DNA of 11,057 bases from Anaerolineae bacterium. GTDB taxonomy: Bacteria > Chloroflexota > Anaerolineae > Anaerolineales > Villigracilaceae. Made by a program: the position numbers and the translations under genes. Below are positions 1-6,688 of the stretch, piece after piece. Positions within the stretch are counted from its first letter, which is position 1. Each line of letters opens with the position of its first letter. The stretch lies in assembly GCA_017303735.1 (NCBI GenBank), contig JAFLCF010000146.1, forward strand, positions 1 to 11,057. Direction: 5' to 3'. The notes under the pieces were generated by a model that was given only the letters and a program-made list of their open reading frames with translations, had not been told where the DNA came from and did not search any database.

Positions 1-2
1 TA

Positions 3-191
3 TTTCGTTATTTGTTCAATCGCGATCGACGCTATACGGAGATCATGCGTGACTCGATTCTTACAGGCATCCGCGTGATATTGGCAGAGATCTGGGAATT
101 CTTGTTTGAGACTAAATTTGTCCGGCAGGGGAGTTTTTCCCAGCTTTATGGGGCGAGCGGCTTTCAAAAAGAGTCTACAACGTTGGGATAA
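3..191 (+). CDS. C-terminal end of an unrecognised protein (partial)
   Basis: An open frame enters from the left edge and runs 62 codons to a TAA at 189-191, while the other two plus frames stop early. The visible tail is rich in charged and aromatic residues (it begins FRYLFNRDRRY) and has a mixed hydrophobic stretch around ILTGIRVILAEIWEFLF, which could be an amphipathic or membrane-associated helix. It ends in a polar segment (GFQKESTTLG). I recognise no family. The upstream part lies outside the window, so neither length nor function can be judged. A frame of 62 codons without a stop could arise by chance, but its orientation agrees with the following genes and it ends at a plausible gene boundary. 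Confidence 0.45.
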   Translation, partial: FRYLFNRDRRYTEIMRDSILTGIRVILAEIWEFLFETKFVRQGSFSQLYGASGFQKESTTLG

Positions 192-239
192 TGGCAGAGA
201 AATGCCATGCCCTTCACGTTTTTAGATAAGGACTTATGC

Positions 240-291
240 GATGACGTTTTTCATCGGGTACCTGTGCCCGATGATGTTTTTTCATCGGGTA
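240..291 (+). repeat. Tandem pair of short hairpin units with three interchangeable arms
   Basis: Two near-identical units lie in tandem: one at 240-260 (GATGACGTTTTTCATCGGGTA) minus a few leading bases, the other at 270-291. Across them the arm TCATCGGG (251-258), its complement CCCGATGA (267-274) and TCATCGGG again (282-289) are all exact. The middle arm can therefore pair with either neighbour, giving two mutually exclusive 8-bp stems. The T run lies in the loop rather than after the stem, so this is not a classical terminator. It abuts a TATAAT at 290-295, which suggests an operator-like or structural role upstream of the metallo-beta-lactamase-fold gene. Confidence 0.6.
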
Positions 292-295
292 TAAT
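290..295 (+). promoter_or_regulatory. Probable -10 element for the gene at 319
   Basis: A consensus TATAAT lies 23 bases before the start codon at 319, predicting a transcript beginning near 302. A GGAGG at 304-308 is a good ribosome binding site, 10 bases from the ATG, and fixes that start. No recognisable -35 hexamer sits 16-18 bases upstream. That space is occupied by the inverted repeat CCCGATGA/TCATCGGG, so an activator or alternative architecture is possible. Confidence 0.45.
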
Positions 296-318
296 ACCTC
301 CCCGGAGGCACTAGATAC

Positions 319-966
319 ATGGAAATTACCTGGTATGGACATTCTTGTTTTAGACTGACAGAACGCAATTACGCGACCGTCGTCACCGACCCGTTCGATC
401 ATAAGACGGTGGGGTATGGTGCGCTCAAATTAAAAGCAGATATTGTCACCGTCAGCCACGATGCGCCCGGTCACAACAATATGGAAGTGGTCAAAGGCTC
501 AGAGCATATTATCGACGGCGCGGGCGAATTTGAGATCGGCGGCGTGTTCATCACTGCTGTGCAGACTGCCGGTGGTGGTAAAAAGACCAAGGACAAATCT
601 CGCAATACACTTTATGTATTTGACTATGAAGGCATTACCGTTGCCCACCTCGGCGATCTATTGGAAGTCCCCACTCAGAGCGAAGTAGAAGCCTTGGGAA
701 CGGTCAACGTGCTCCTTCTTCCGGTGGGAGGCGGGAACAGCCTCAACGCCGCCAAAGCCGCAGAAGTCGTCAGCACCATCGAGCCGAACATCGTCATCCC
801 CATGCATTACGCTACTGATAAAGCCAAGGTCAAGCTCGAACCGCTGAGCAAATTTCTCAAGGAAATGGGTCTGGGCAAGATCGATCCCCTACCTTCCTTG
901 AAAGCCACGCGCTCGTCCCTGCCGCAAGAGACGAAGGTGGTCGTCCTCGATTATCAACAAGGATAG
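319..966 (+). CDS. Metallo-beta-lactamase-fold protein with altered metal motif
   Basis: This 215-residue protein matches the small Zn-dependent hydrolase group of the metallo-beta-lactamase fold (COG2220/Lactamase_B_3-like). Family marks are the opening ITWYGHSCF (His8), TDPF around residue 24, an SHD...GHN motif at 46-53, VAHLGD at 108-113, LLPVGGGNSLNA at 133-144 and IPMHY at 160-164 (His163). The start is set by a GGAGG 10 bases upstream and the length is normal for the group. The signature HxHxDH is degenerate: the sequence reads HDAPGH (47-52), so the second His is Ala49 and the Asp is Gly51. His47, His52, His110, Asp113 and His163 remain. It may bind one metal or none, or have changed chemistry; the substrate is unknown. 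It is followed after one base by the next gene, so the two are probably co-translated. Confidence 0.85.
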   Translation: MEITWYGHSCFRLTERNYATVVTDPFDHKTVGYGALKLKADIVTVSHDAPGHNNMEVVKGSEHIIDGAGEFEIGGVFITAVQTAGGGKKTKDKSRNTLYVFDYEGITVAHLGDLLEVPTQSEVEALGTVNVLLLPVGGGNSLNAAKAAEVVSTIEPNIVIPMHYATDKAKVKLEPLSKFLKEMGLGKIDPLPSLKATRSSLPQETKVVVLDYQQG

Positions 967-967
967 T

Positions 968-1270
968 ATGGCTATCAAAGTGATCATGACCTGGGATATC
1001 GCCCCCGAGCGCGACCAGGAATATTTTGAATTCGTCATCGGTGAATTTGTGCCCGGTGTGCAGCGGCTTGGCTTGCAGCCCGCCGAAGCCTGGGCAACGC
1101 TCTACGGCTCCTACCCGCAAATTCAAGTCGGCTTGCTCGCCACCGACGCCAACGAAGCCCGTCGCGTGCTCGCTTCGCCTGAATGGGGAGTGCTGCAAGA
1201 GCGTCTGTTCGGCTATGTCAGAAACTATTCTCATAAAGTCGTCTCGGTGCGCGCTGGGTTTCAGTTTTAA
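968..1270 (+). CDS. Small conserved-looking protein, possible dimeric alpha/beta-barrel fold
   Basis: This 100-residue soluble protein starts one base after the preceding stop, with AAGGA at 959-963 inside the upstream gene as a close ribosome binding site. It ends in tandem stops (TAA TAA). I do not recognise a named family. The pattern is a short first strand (IKVIMTWDI), a helix (ERDQEYFEFVIGEF), strands around WATLYGSY and IQVGLLAT, a helix with the pattern ARRVLASPEWGVLQERL, and a last strand HKVVSVRAG. This resembles a ferredoxin-like alpha+beta barrel of the NIPSNAP or antibiotic-monooxygenase type, which usually dimerises. That is a structural inference only. The 1-base spacing points to joint expression with the metallo-beta-lactamase-fold protein. 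Confidence 0.75.
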   Translation: MAIKVIMTWDIAPERDQEYFEFVIGEFVPGVQRLGLQPAEAWATLYGSYPQIQVGLLATDANEARRVLASPEWGVLQERLFGYVRNYSHKVVSVRAGFQF

Positions 1271-1277
1271 TAACCAT

Positions 1278-1328
1278 GTCATTGCGAGGAGGACGCTCTT
1301 CCCGACGAAGCAATCTCCTCGTAACGAC
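1278..1328. repeat. Palindromic interspersed repeat (GTCATTGCGAGGAG type)
   Basis: GTCATTGCGAGGAG (1278-1291) pairs with CTCCTCGTAACGAC (1315-1328) over 14 positions with one mismatch and one G-T wobble. The interior includes GACGAAGCAATC. From general knowledge, the combination CATTGCGAGGAG...CGAAGCAATCTC is a recurrent intergenic palindrome in many bacterial genomes, Chloroflexota among them. Here it fills nearly the whole gap between the gene ending at 1270 and the membrane protein starting at 1339. It lacks a T tract, so it is unlikely to be an efficient terminator. Confidence 0.65.
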
Positions 1329-1338
1329 ATAAATAAAC

Positions 1339-3768
1339 ATGCAAAATAAATTCTCCAATTTTCTGCCGTGGTTTTTCTTTGCCGCGGCATTTCAGTCTCT
1401 TATTGCCATCGCCGCCCTTCTTCGAGTTCCATCTGAAGGCATCTCCCTCGCACGCCTTGCCCTGCTTGGGGTAATGGGCGTTCTCTTCTTTTTAGGGATC
1501 GGATTGGGACTGTATGCCCGCCGCAACCCGGCTCGCTTCGAACGGCTTTTTACCACACCGGTCATATTATCTTCCGCGCTTCTTTCTCTAACGTTCAGCC
1601 TGCTCCTGTTCCTCTTGCGTTATCTCAACCCAGAGCGGCTCCTGCCATATTACGAACGGATTAGCCCGCTCTTGTGGCTATTGTTCTTCCTCACCCTCGA
1701 AGCCGCCATTTACTTTCTACTTTCCAAAAACGGACTTCACCCGCAAGCTCTCAAAGAGCGTCAACCCATCTATCGCGCCGCAATTCTGCCTCTCCTCTTT
1801 CTTCTTTCTCTCTTTCTTTTTATTTCTATTACCAAGATCGGCATCACGCCAGACACCGCCTATTGGGGCGAACCCGGAGTTGCTATTCAAGGCTGGCAAT
1901 TCATTCTTGCCTTGATTATCGGTTTTACAACTCTCCTTTTCACCATTCATTATTCACCACCTTCCAACTCATCTCTTGTTACTCGTTACTTTCCATTTGC
2001 TCTCTACCTCACCACCGCTATCCTCTGGCTCAGCGTCCCCCTCGAAACCCTCGCGAATAGCTTTTACGCCCCCATCTCCCCGCCGACAAATCTGCCTCTA
2101 CCCTATTCAGATGCTGGGTTTTATGACTTCCTCGCACAAAGCCTGCACATTGGCAGCGACTATTTAGGCGGCATTCCTCCGCGCCCACTGTATGTGACCT
2201 TTCTTGCTTTCCTGCATCTTCTCTTCGACCAGGACTACCCCGCCATCATCGCCGCACAGACCTTGGTGCTGTCGTTCTTCCCGGTCGCTTTGTATTTTCT
2301 TGCCAAAAAACTTCACTCTCCCGCCGCCGGTGTGACCGTTGCCCTCTTTGCCATTTTCCGCGAGTACACCGGCTTGTGGATCGCCTCGAATACACGCGTG
2401 GCAAATTCCAAAATATTCACGACTGATTTTGCAACAGCCTTCAGCATCGTCCTGATCTGCCTGGTTGTGCTTTGGTGGCTCGAGCGGCGCGACCTGCGCT
2501 CCACACTGATCGCAGGCGGAGCCTTCGGGCTGTTTCTGCTCTTCCGCACCCAATCTATGTTGACCTTGCCGGTGCTGTTCGTATTGACGTTATTGGTGAT
2601 GAATTTCAAGTGGGCAGAATGGATCAAGGCAGGCGTGGTCTTTGGTCTTTCGATGCTGCTTGCCGTCCTGCCATGGTTGACCCATAATTACACGGTTGCC
2701 GGTCAATTCTCATTTGACGACCCCAAACAAGTGGCGGTCATTTACAGTCAATATTCTCTCACGGGCAACCTCGATCTCAGCCAGTTCAACCCCCAAACGG
2801 ACAGCGTGCGTGAGCGTATCATTTCATTTACCCTTGAGAACCCTGCCTATGTGGCGAACTTTATCGCATCTCATTTTTTGAATACCGAGATCGGCGGTCT
2901 GCTTGCTTTGCCGCTTATCAAGCCATTCAACGGATTTCAAGAACCGATCAACCTGTATTGGGTCGAATGGAATGGGACACTCGAATGGTACAACGTCATC
3001 CTTGTCTTGTTCTATCTGTCGATGGTTGCTGTAGGGCTTGGCGCGGCGTGGCGGCTCATGGGCTGGCTGGCGCTGGTTCCATTGGCGTTCAATCTGGGCT
3101 ACGCCCTTTCGAACGGCATTGCCCGCTTTTCCAGTTGGCGTTACAACATGCCCATTGATTGGGTCTTCTATTTTTATTTTGCGATCGGCATTGTTGAAAT
3201 ATTTGGTGGGTTGGTGCTTTTATTTGGCGCAAGAACAGAAAGTTTTATCCAGCCGCCATTAAAAAACGAAACTAAGACTATTTTATTCGGCGATCTGCGA
3301 GTTCAACATCTGATCCCCGTACTCACTTTTGTTTTTATCGGCTCACTTCCCTGGCTCGCGAAGGGACTGGCGGAACCGCATTTCACTTCTACCCAGGAAC
3401 AGTTGATTTCAAAACTCGAATCGCAAGGATATGCGAGAAATGAGATCGAGGCATTTTTGACTCAAAAGGACTCGCACATCCTTGAAGGTAGGCTGCTATT
3501 CCCGCGCATGTACTGGCGCGGAGAAGGTCTCGCCTCAGCGAACCCATGGCCCGCCTATGCCGTGCGTGACTTTCCGCGCATTGGGTTTATGTTGATCAAT
3601 TCATCCAGCCAGAATGCCTTTTTCCCAACCAAAGAACTCCTCGATTTTAAACAAGGCGCCGATGTGACTTTGCTGGCTTGCTCAGACAATGACGTTTTAT
3701 ACGTCCGCCTGATCGATTTCGGCGACGCCACATACCAAAGCGCTCCGTTGACCGAAACCTGCCCTTAA
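1339..3768 (+). CDS. Polytopic membrane protein, probable GT-C family glycosyltransferase
   Basis: The product is an 809-residue integral membrane protein. About seven hydrophobic segments lie before residue 240 (roughly 10-30, 38-60, 75-94, 109-128, 147-167, 185-204, 217-235). A loop then carries YSDAGFYDFLA (256-266) followed by PPRPLYVTFLAFLHLLF, resembling the acidic first-loop motif of GT-C/GT39-like enzymes that use polyprenyl-phosphate sugars; Asp258 and Asp263 are candidate catalytic residues. More membrane segments follow (about 300-322, 330-348, 364-381, 388-420, 430-447, 552-590, 605-630, 655-671). The C-terminal 130 residues are soluble and probably extracytoplasmic. A stop lies just upstream in frame (1330-1332), so ATG 1339 is the first ATG available, although no Shine-Dalgarno is visible. 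The donor and acceptor sugars cannot be predicted. mutY follows 11 bases later, suggesting a shared transcript. Confidence 0.75.
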   Translation: MQNKFSNFLPWFFFAAAFQSLIAIAALLRVPSEGISLARLALLGVMGVLFFLGIGLGLYARRNPARFERLFTTPVILSSALLSLTFSLLLFLLRYLNPERLLPYYERISPLLWLLFFLTLEAAIYFLLSKNGLHPQALKERQPIYRAAILPLLFLLSLFLFISITKIGITPDTAYWGEPGVAIQGWQFILALIIGFTTLLFTIHYSPPSNSSLVTRYFPFALYLTTAILWLSVPLETLANSFYAPISPPTNLPLPYSDAGFYDFLAQSLHIGSDYLGGIPPRPLYVTFLAFLHLLFDQDYPAIIAAQTLVLSFFPVALYFLAKKLHSPAAGVTVALFAIFREYTGLWIASNTRVANSKIFTTDFATAFSIVLICLVVLWWLERRDLRSTLIAGGAFGLFLLFRTQSMLTLPVLFVLTLLVMNFKWAEWIKAGVVFGLSMLLAVLPWLTHNYTVAGQFSFDDPKQVAVIYSQYSLTGNLDLSQFNPQTDSVRERIISFTLENPAYVANFIASHFLNTEIGGLLALPLIKPFNGFQEPINLYWVEWNGTLEWYNVILVLFYLSMVAVGLGAAWRLMGWLALVPLAFNLGYALSNGIARFSSWRYNMPIDWVFYFYFAIGIVEIFGGLVLLFGARTESFIQPPLKNETKTILFGDLRVQHLIPVLTFVFIGSLPWLAKGLAEPHFTSTQEQLISKLESQGYARNEIEAFLTQKDSHILEGRLLFPRMYWRGEGLASANPWPAYAVRDFPRIGFMLINSSSQNAFFPTKELLDFKQGADVTLLACSDNDVLYVRLIDFGDATYQSAPLTETCP

Positions 3769-3779
3769 TAACTGATTTG

Positions 3780-4820
3780 ATGAAAAACCGCCTCGCCACC
3801 CAACTCCTTGCCTGGTACCACACCCAAAAGCGGATTCTCCCCTGGCGCGACCACCCCGATCCGTATGCGGTTTGGGTTTCAGAGATCATGCTCCAGCAAA
3901 CGCGGGTGGATACGGTCATTCCCTATTTTGAAAAATGGATGAAGTTATTTCCCACCGTCAAAGCCCTTGCCTCTGCCAGCGAGCAGGATGTCCTCAACGC
4001 CTGGGAAGGGCTGGGCTATTACAGCCGTGCGCGGAATTTGCACAAAGCCGCCAAAGTGGTTGCAGAGAAATTTAACGGTGAACTTCCGCGTGATTTGGAT
4101 GATTTGCGCAGCCTGCCGGGAATTGGACGTTATACCGTTGGGGCAATTGCTTCAATGGCATTCGGCATGGACGAGCCCACACTCGACGGTAATTTACGGC
4201 GAGTATTCTCGCGTTTGTTTGATATAAATGAATTTGCGGATTCTCCCGCTGGCGAAAAATTGCTTTGGGAGTTGGCAGCCAAAAATTTGCCCAAGGGTGA
4301 AGCAGGAGATTACAACCAGGCACTCATGGATTTAGGCGCAACAATTTGTTTACCGAAGAATCCTCGTTGTTTGTTGTGTCCGTTGATGAGTTTATGCAAA
4401 GCACGCGAAAACGGGACGCAAGAATTACGTCCCGTTTTGAAGCCGAAAAAGGCTGTGCCATCTTATGTGCATGTGGCGGCGGTGATCGTGGAGCGTGGGC
4501 GCGTGTTGCTCAGTCAGCGCCCGGCGGAGGGATTGCTGGGGGGCATGTGGGAATTTCCAAACGCGAGAATAGATGGCGACCCGGCGAAGGCGTTAGTCAA
4601 AGGCTTGAAAGCGGCGACACAAATTCAAGTTAAGAGAAAAGAGGCGCTGCAAGTCGTCGAGCATGCCTACAGCCATTTCAAAGTCACGGTTCATCCGTTT
4701 GTATGCGAGAAAGTTTCAGTTCCAAAAGAAAAGAATTTGAAATGGGTGAAGCTGACTGAGTTGGAAGAATACCCGATGGGGAAGGTGGATCGGCAGATCG
4801 CACTACAGTTAAAAAAGTGA
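3780..4820 (+). CDS. mutY: A/G-specific adenine DNA glycosylase MutY
   Basis: MutY removes adenine mispaired with 8-oxoguanine in base excision repair. The 346-residue protein has the full set of marks. These are PWR near 21-23, SEIMLQQT with catalytic Glu35, GLGYYSRARNLH (78-89), the helix-hairpin-helix LPGIGRYT (112-119) with Tyr118, and PTLDGNLRR with catalytic Asp136. Four cluster cysteines follow in a C-X6-C-X2-C-X5-C array (190, 197, 200, 206) for a [4Fe-4S] cluster. The C-terminal NUDIX-like domain (about 229-340) includes RPAEGLLGGMWEFPN and a YSH motif at 297-299, equivalent to the FSH loop that reads 8-oxoG. I chose ATG 3780 over the TTG directly before it. The gene follows the membrane protein by 11 bases and its TGA lies inside the terminator stem. 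Confidence 0.96.
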   Translation: MKNRLATQLLAWYHTQKRILPWRDHPDPYAVWVSEIMLQQTRVDTVIPYFEKWMKLFPTVKALASASEQDVLNAWEGLGYYSRARNLHKAAKVVAEKFNGELPRDLDDLRSLPGIGRYTVGAIASMAFGMDEPTLDGNLRRVFSRLFDINEFADSPAGEKLLWELAAKNLPKGEAGDYNQALMDLGATICLPKNPRCLLCPLMSLCKARENGTQELRPVLKPKKAVPSYVHVAAVIVERGRVLLSQRPAEGLLGGMWEFPNARIDGDPAKALVKGLKAATQIQVKRKEALQVVEHAYSHFKVTVHPFVCEKVSVPKEKNLKWVKLTELEEYPMGKVDRQIALQLKK

Positions 4821-4850
4821 CAGTCACCTTTAAGGTGACTGTCACTTTTT
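4812..4850. terminator. Bidirectional intrinsic terminator between mutY and RNase J
   Basis: A perfect inverted repeat has 19-base arms (4812-4830 and 4832-4850) around a single central T. The outer five pairs are A-T, so each strand reads a GC-containing stem followed by a run of five or more T. The mutY stop codon (4818-4820) is inside the left arm and the RNase J stop (4856-4858) is five bases beyond the right arm. Each arm also contains its own palindrome, GTGACAGTCAC at 4817-4827 and GTGACTGTCAC at 4835-4845. Confidence 0.93.
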
Positions 4851-4855
4851 ATTTA

Positions 4856-6499
4856 CTATGATTTACTCAATGTCACAAAGACCATCGGTCTACGTTTGGT
4901 TTGCTGATGCAGGTAACTCTTTACGGCATTGATGATGTCTTTTTCATCGTCGAAGCCGTCGTTGTGGACCATGCGCAGCACAAGTTTGCGGACATCTGGA
5001 ATGAGCGAGGCGGCTTCTTCTGGTGAGACAAAGCCGCGAGTGATGATCTCAGGATCGTGCTGTAAGCGACCGGTTTTCTTGTCGATGCTGATGTCGATGA
5101 GCAGGATGCCGTTGCGGGCAAGCTGACTGCGTTCGCGCATTACGTCGTGGTCGATATCGCCTATTGATTCGCCAGTGACGAAAACATAATCACCAGGGAT
5201 GCGCTCGCCGCGCAGGATCTTTTTGCCAACCAGTTCCACCACCTGACCATTTTCAGTCACGATGATGTTCTCTGGGTCTATGCCCAGTTGTTGGGCAAGC
5301 TCGGCGTGGCGCATGAGCTGACGCAGTTCGCCGTGGATGGGCATGAAGTGTTTGGGGCGCACAAGGTTGATGAGCAATTTCTGCTCTTCCTGTGCGGCGT
5401 GACCTGAGACGTGAATGGGGGCGATGCCATCGTGGATGACCTTCGCGCCTCTTCTTAGCAAGCGGTTGATGGTCTTGCTAATGGTCTCTTCGTTGCCAGG
5501 GATCGGATGCGAGGAGAGGACGATGGTGTCGCCATCTTTGAGATCGAACTGACGGTTGGTGCCAGCCGATAGACGCCCGACGATGGAGGATGGCTCACCT
5601 TGCGAGCCAGTACACATGATGACCACTTTATGGTTCTGCATTTGCAGCGCCTGTTCGATGGACACGATGAGGTCATCGGGGATCTCAAGATATTTCATCT
5701 TGCGCGCGATCTTGACGTTATCGACCATGCTCGGACCGGCTAATGCCATTTTGCGCCCGGTCTTGGCGGCGGCATCTGCCACTTGTTGCACGCGCGAAAT
5801 CAGCGAGGCAAAGGTGGCGACGATGATGCGTCCCTTGGCTTCGGCGAAGACCTTGTCGAATGCCGGACCGATGACAGACTCGGAGGGAGTCCAGCCGGGG
5901 CGTTCGGCGTTGGTCGAGTCGGAGAGGAGCAAGTCCACGCCGCGGTTCGAAAATTCGGAGAGCTTGGCAAAATCGGTGGGCCAGCCATCCACGGGGGTTT
6001 GGTCAAACTTGAAGTCGCTCATGTGAACGACCAACCCCGCCGGGGTGGTGATGCCGATGCCAACCCCATCTGGAATGGAATGATTGACGTGGAAATATTC
6101 GAGCAGGAAGGGACCGACCCGGGTCGATTCGCCTGCCTGAACGGTTTTCATTTGGGCTTTGTGCTGTGCGCCATTGCGATGCAGTTTGGCTTCGATCAAC
6201 CCGCGGGTAAGCGGGGTGGCGTAGACCGGCACTGGAATATCTTCAATAAAATGTTGGATCGCGCCGATGTGATCTTCGTGCCCGTGGGTGATGAACAAGC
6301 CCAGCACGCGGTTTGCGCGCTTCTTCAAATATTCATAGTCTGGGATGATGTAATCCACACCCAGCATGTCGTTCTTGGGGAACATGATGCCAGCGTCGAC
6401 GACGATGATGTCGTTGCCGTACTCATACGCCATCATGTTCTTTCCCACTTCGCCCAGCCCCCCGAGCGGGATAATTCTTAATTTATTTTTTTTAACCAT
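4856..6499 (-). CDS. rnj: Ribonuclease J
   Basis: RNase J is a cytoplasmic metallo-beta-lactamase/beta-CASP ribonuclease with 5'-3' exonuclease and endonuclease activity in mRNA turnover and rRNA maturation. The 547 residues match the family's usual length. Visible marks are the opening IIPLGGLGEVGKN (9-21), VDAGIMFP, THGHEDHIGA with His72, His74, Asp76 and His77, His140, SDFKFD with Asp162, DSTNAERPG (194-202), the beta-CASP segment with TGSQGEP (297-303) and SSHPIPGNE (329-337), HVSGHA (363-368, RNA phosphate binding), and PIHGE with His389. A C-terminal domain follows from about residue 450. The start is fixed by the conserved N-terminus. The nearest Shine-Dalgarno-like GAGG (minus strand, 6516-6519) is 16 bases away, longer than usual. 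It converges with mutY and has a long structured upstream region. Confidence 0.96.
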   Translation of the reverse strand: MVKKNKLRIIPLGGLGEVGKNMMAYEYGNDIIVVDAGIMFPKNDMLGVDYIIPDYEYLKKRANRVLGLFITHGHEDHIGAIQHFIEDIPVPVYATPLTRGLIEAKLHRNGAQHKAQMKTVQAGESTRVGPFLLEYFHVNHSIPDGVGIGITTPAGLVVHMSDFKFDQTPVDGWPTDFAKLSEFSNRGVDLLLSDSTNAERPGWTPSESVIGPAFDKVFAEAKGRIIVATFASLISRVQQVADAAAKTGRKMALAGPSMVDNVKIARKMKYLEIPDDLIVSIEQALQMQNHKVVIMCTGSQGEPSSIVGRLSAGTNRQFDLKDGDTIVLSSHPIPGNEETISKTINRLLRRGAKVIHDGIAPIHVSGHAAQEEQKLLINLVRPKHFMPIHGELRQLMRHAELAQQLGIDPENIIVTENGQVVELVGKKILRGERIPGDYVFVTGESIGDIDHDVMRERSQLARNGILLIDISIDKKTGRLQHDPEIITRGFVSPEEAASLIPDVRKLVLRMVHNDGFDDEKDIINAVKSYLHQQTKRRPMVFVTLSKS

Positions 6500-6531
6500 A
6501 TTGTTTTTTTGTAAACCTCACAAATTTCAAA

Positions 6532-6560
6532 ATTAATCTTGCGCCCAATTTGGGTGTAAA
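6532..6560 (-). promoter_or_regulatory. Candidate proximal promoter of RNase J with palindrome in the spacer
   Basis: On the minus strand TTTACA (6560-6555) and ATTAAT (6537-6532) are separated by 17 bases, placing a transcript start about 25 bases before the RNase J ATG. The spacer contains the palindrome CCCAAATTGGG (6544-6554), which could bind a regulator. The -35 matches the consensus at five of six positions and the -10 at four of six. Confidence 0.35.
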
Positions 6561-6574
6561 CCGCCTATGCGGTT
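6559..6574. repeat. Small hairpin AACCGC/GCGGTT
   Basis: AACCGC (6559-6564) and GCGGTT (6569-6574) form a 6-bp stem with a CTAT loop in the RNase J upstream region. It lies just upstream of, and touches, the candidate proximal -35. No T tract follows on either strand. Confidence 0.45.
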
Positions 6575-6605
6575 AAAGTTAAGGTAGGTGGTGATTTGGT
6601 GGTTC

Positions 6606-6623
6606 TTGCAAGTACACTTGCAA
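6606..6623. promoter_or_regulatory. Operator-like palindrome TTGCAAGT-N2-ACTTGCAA
   Basis: Two perfect 8-base arms (6606-6613 and 6616-6623) flank a two-base spacer, the geometry of a site for a dimeric repressor. The same sequence could fold as an RNA hairpin only with an unfavourably short loop, so a DNA-binding role fits better. It lies about 45 bases upstream of the candidate proximal RNase J promoter on the minus strand. No regulator is identifiable. Confidence 0.5.
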
Positions 6624-6644
6624 ATTCCAATAAACGTCTTTTCC

Positions 6645-6688
6645 CTCAAACAAACAAAAAGACCTTCGCTGACTTGCTCGCGAAGATC
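6645..6688 (-). terminator. Intrinsic terminator or attenuator in the RNase J leader
   Basis: Read on the minus strand, GATCTTCGC (6688-6680) pairs with GCGAAGGTC (6669-6661) over nine positions including one T-G wobble, around a 10-base loop. It is followed directly by TTTTTGTTTGTTTG (6660-6647). This is a strong intrinsic terminator shape about 145-190 bases upstream of the RNase J start. It may end a short transcript from the promoter at 6763-6790, end read-through from the DUF1992 gene, or attenuate RNase J expression. Confidence 0.7.

Noticed and set aside
857..1390. 177-codon open frame on the minus strand
   Set aside because: It overlaps three rightward genes and the palindromic repeat, has no recognisable motif, and its product is low-quality Arg-, Pro- and Gly-rich sequence typical of a shadow frame.
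5783..6481. 232-codon open frame on the plus strand
   Set aside because: It lies antisense to the RNase J gene, whose motifs are unmistakable. Its translation shows no family features and it is explained by codon bias of the real gene.
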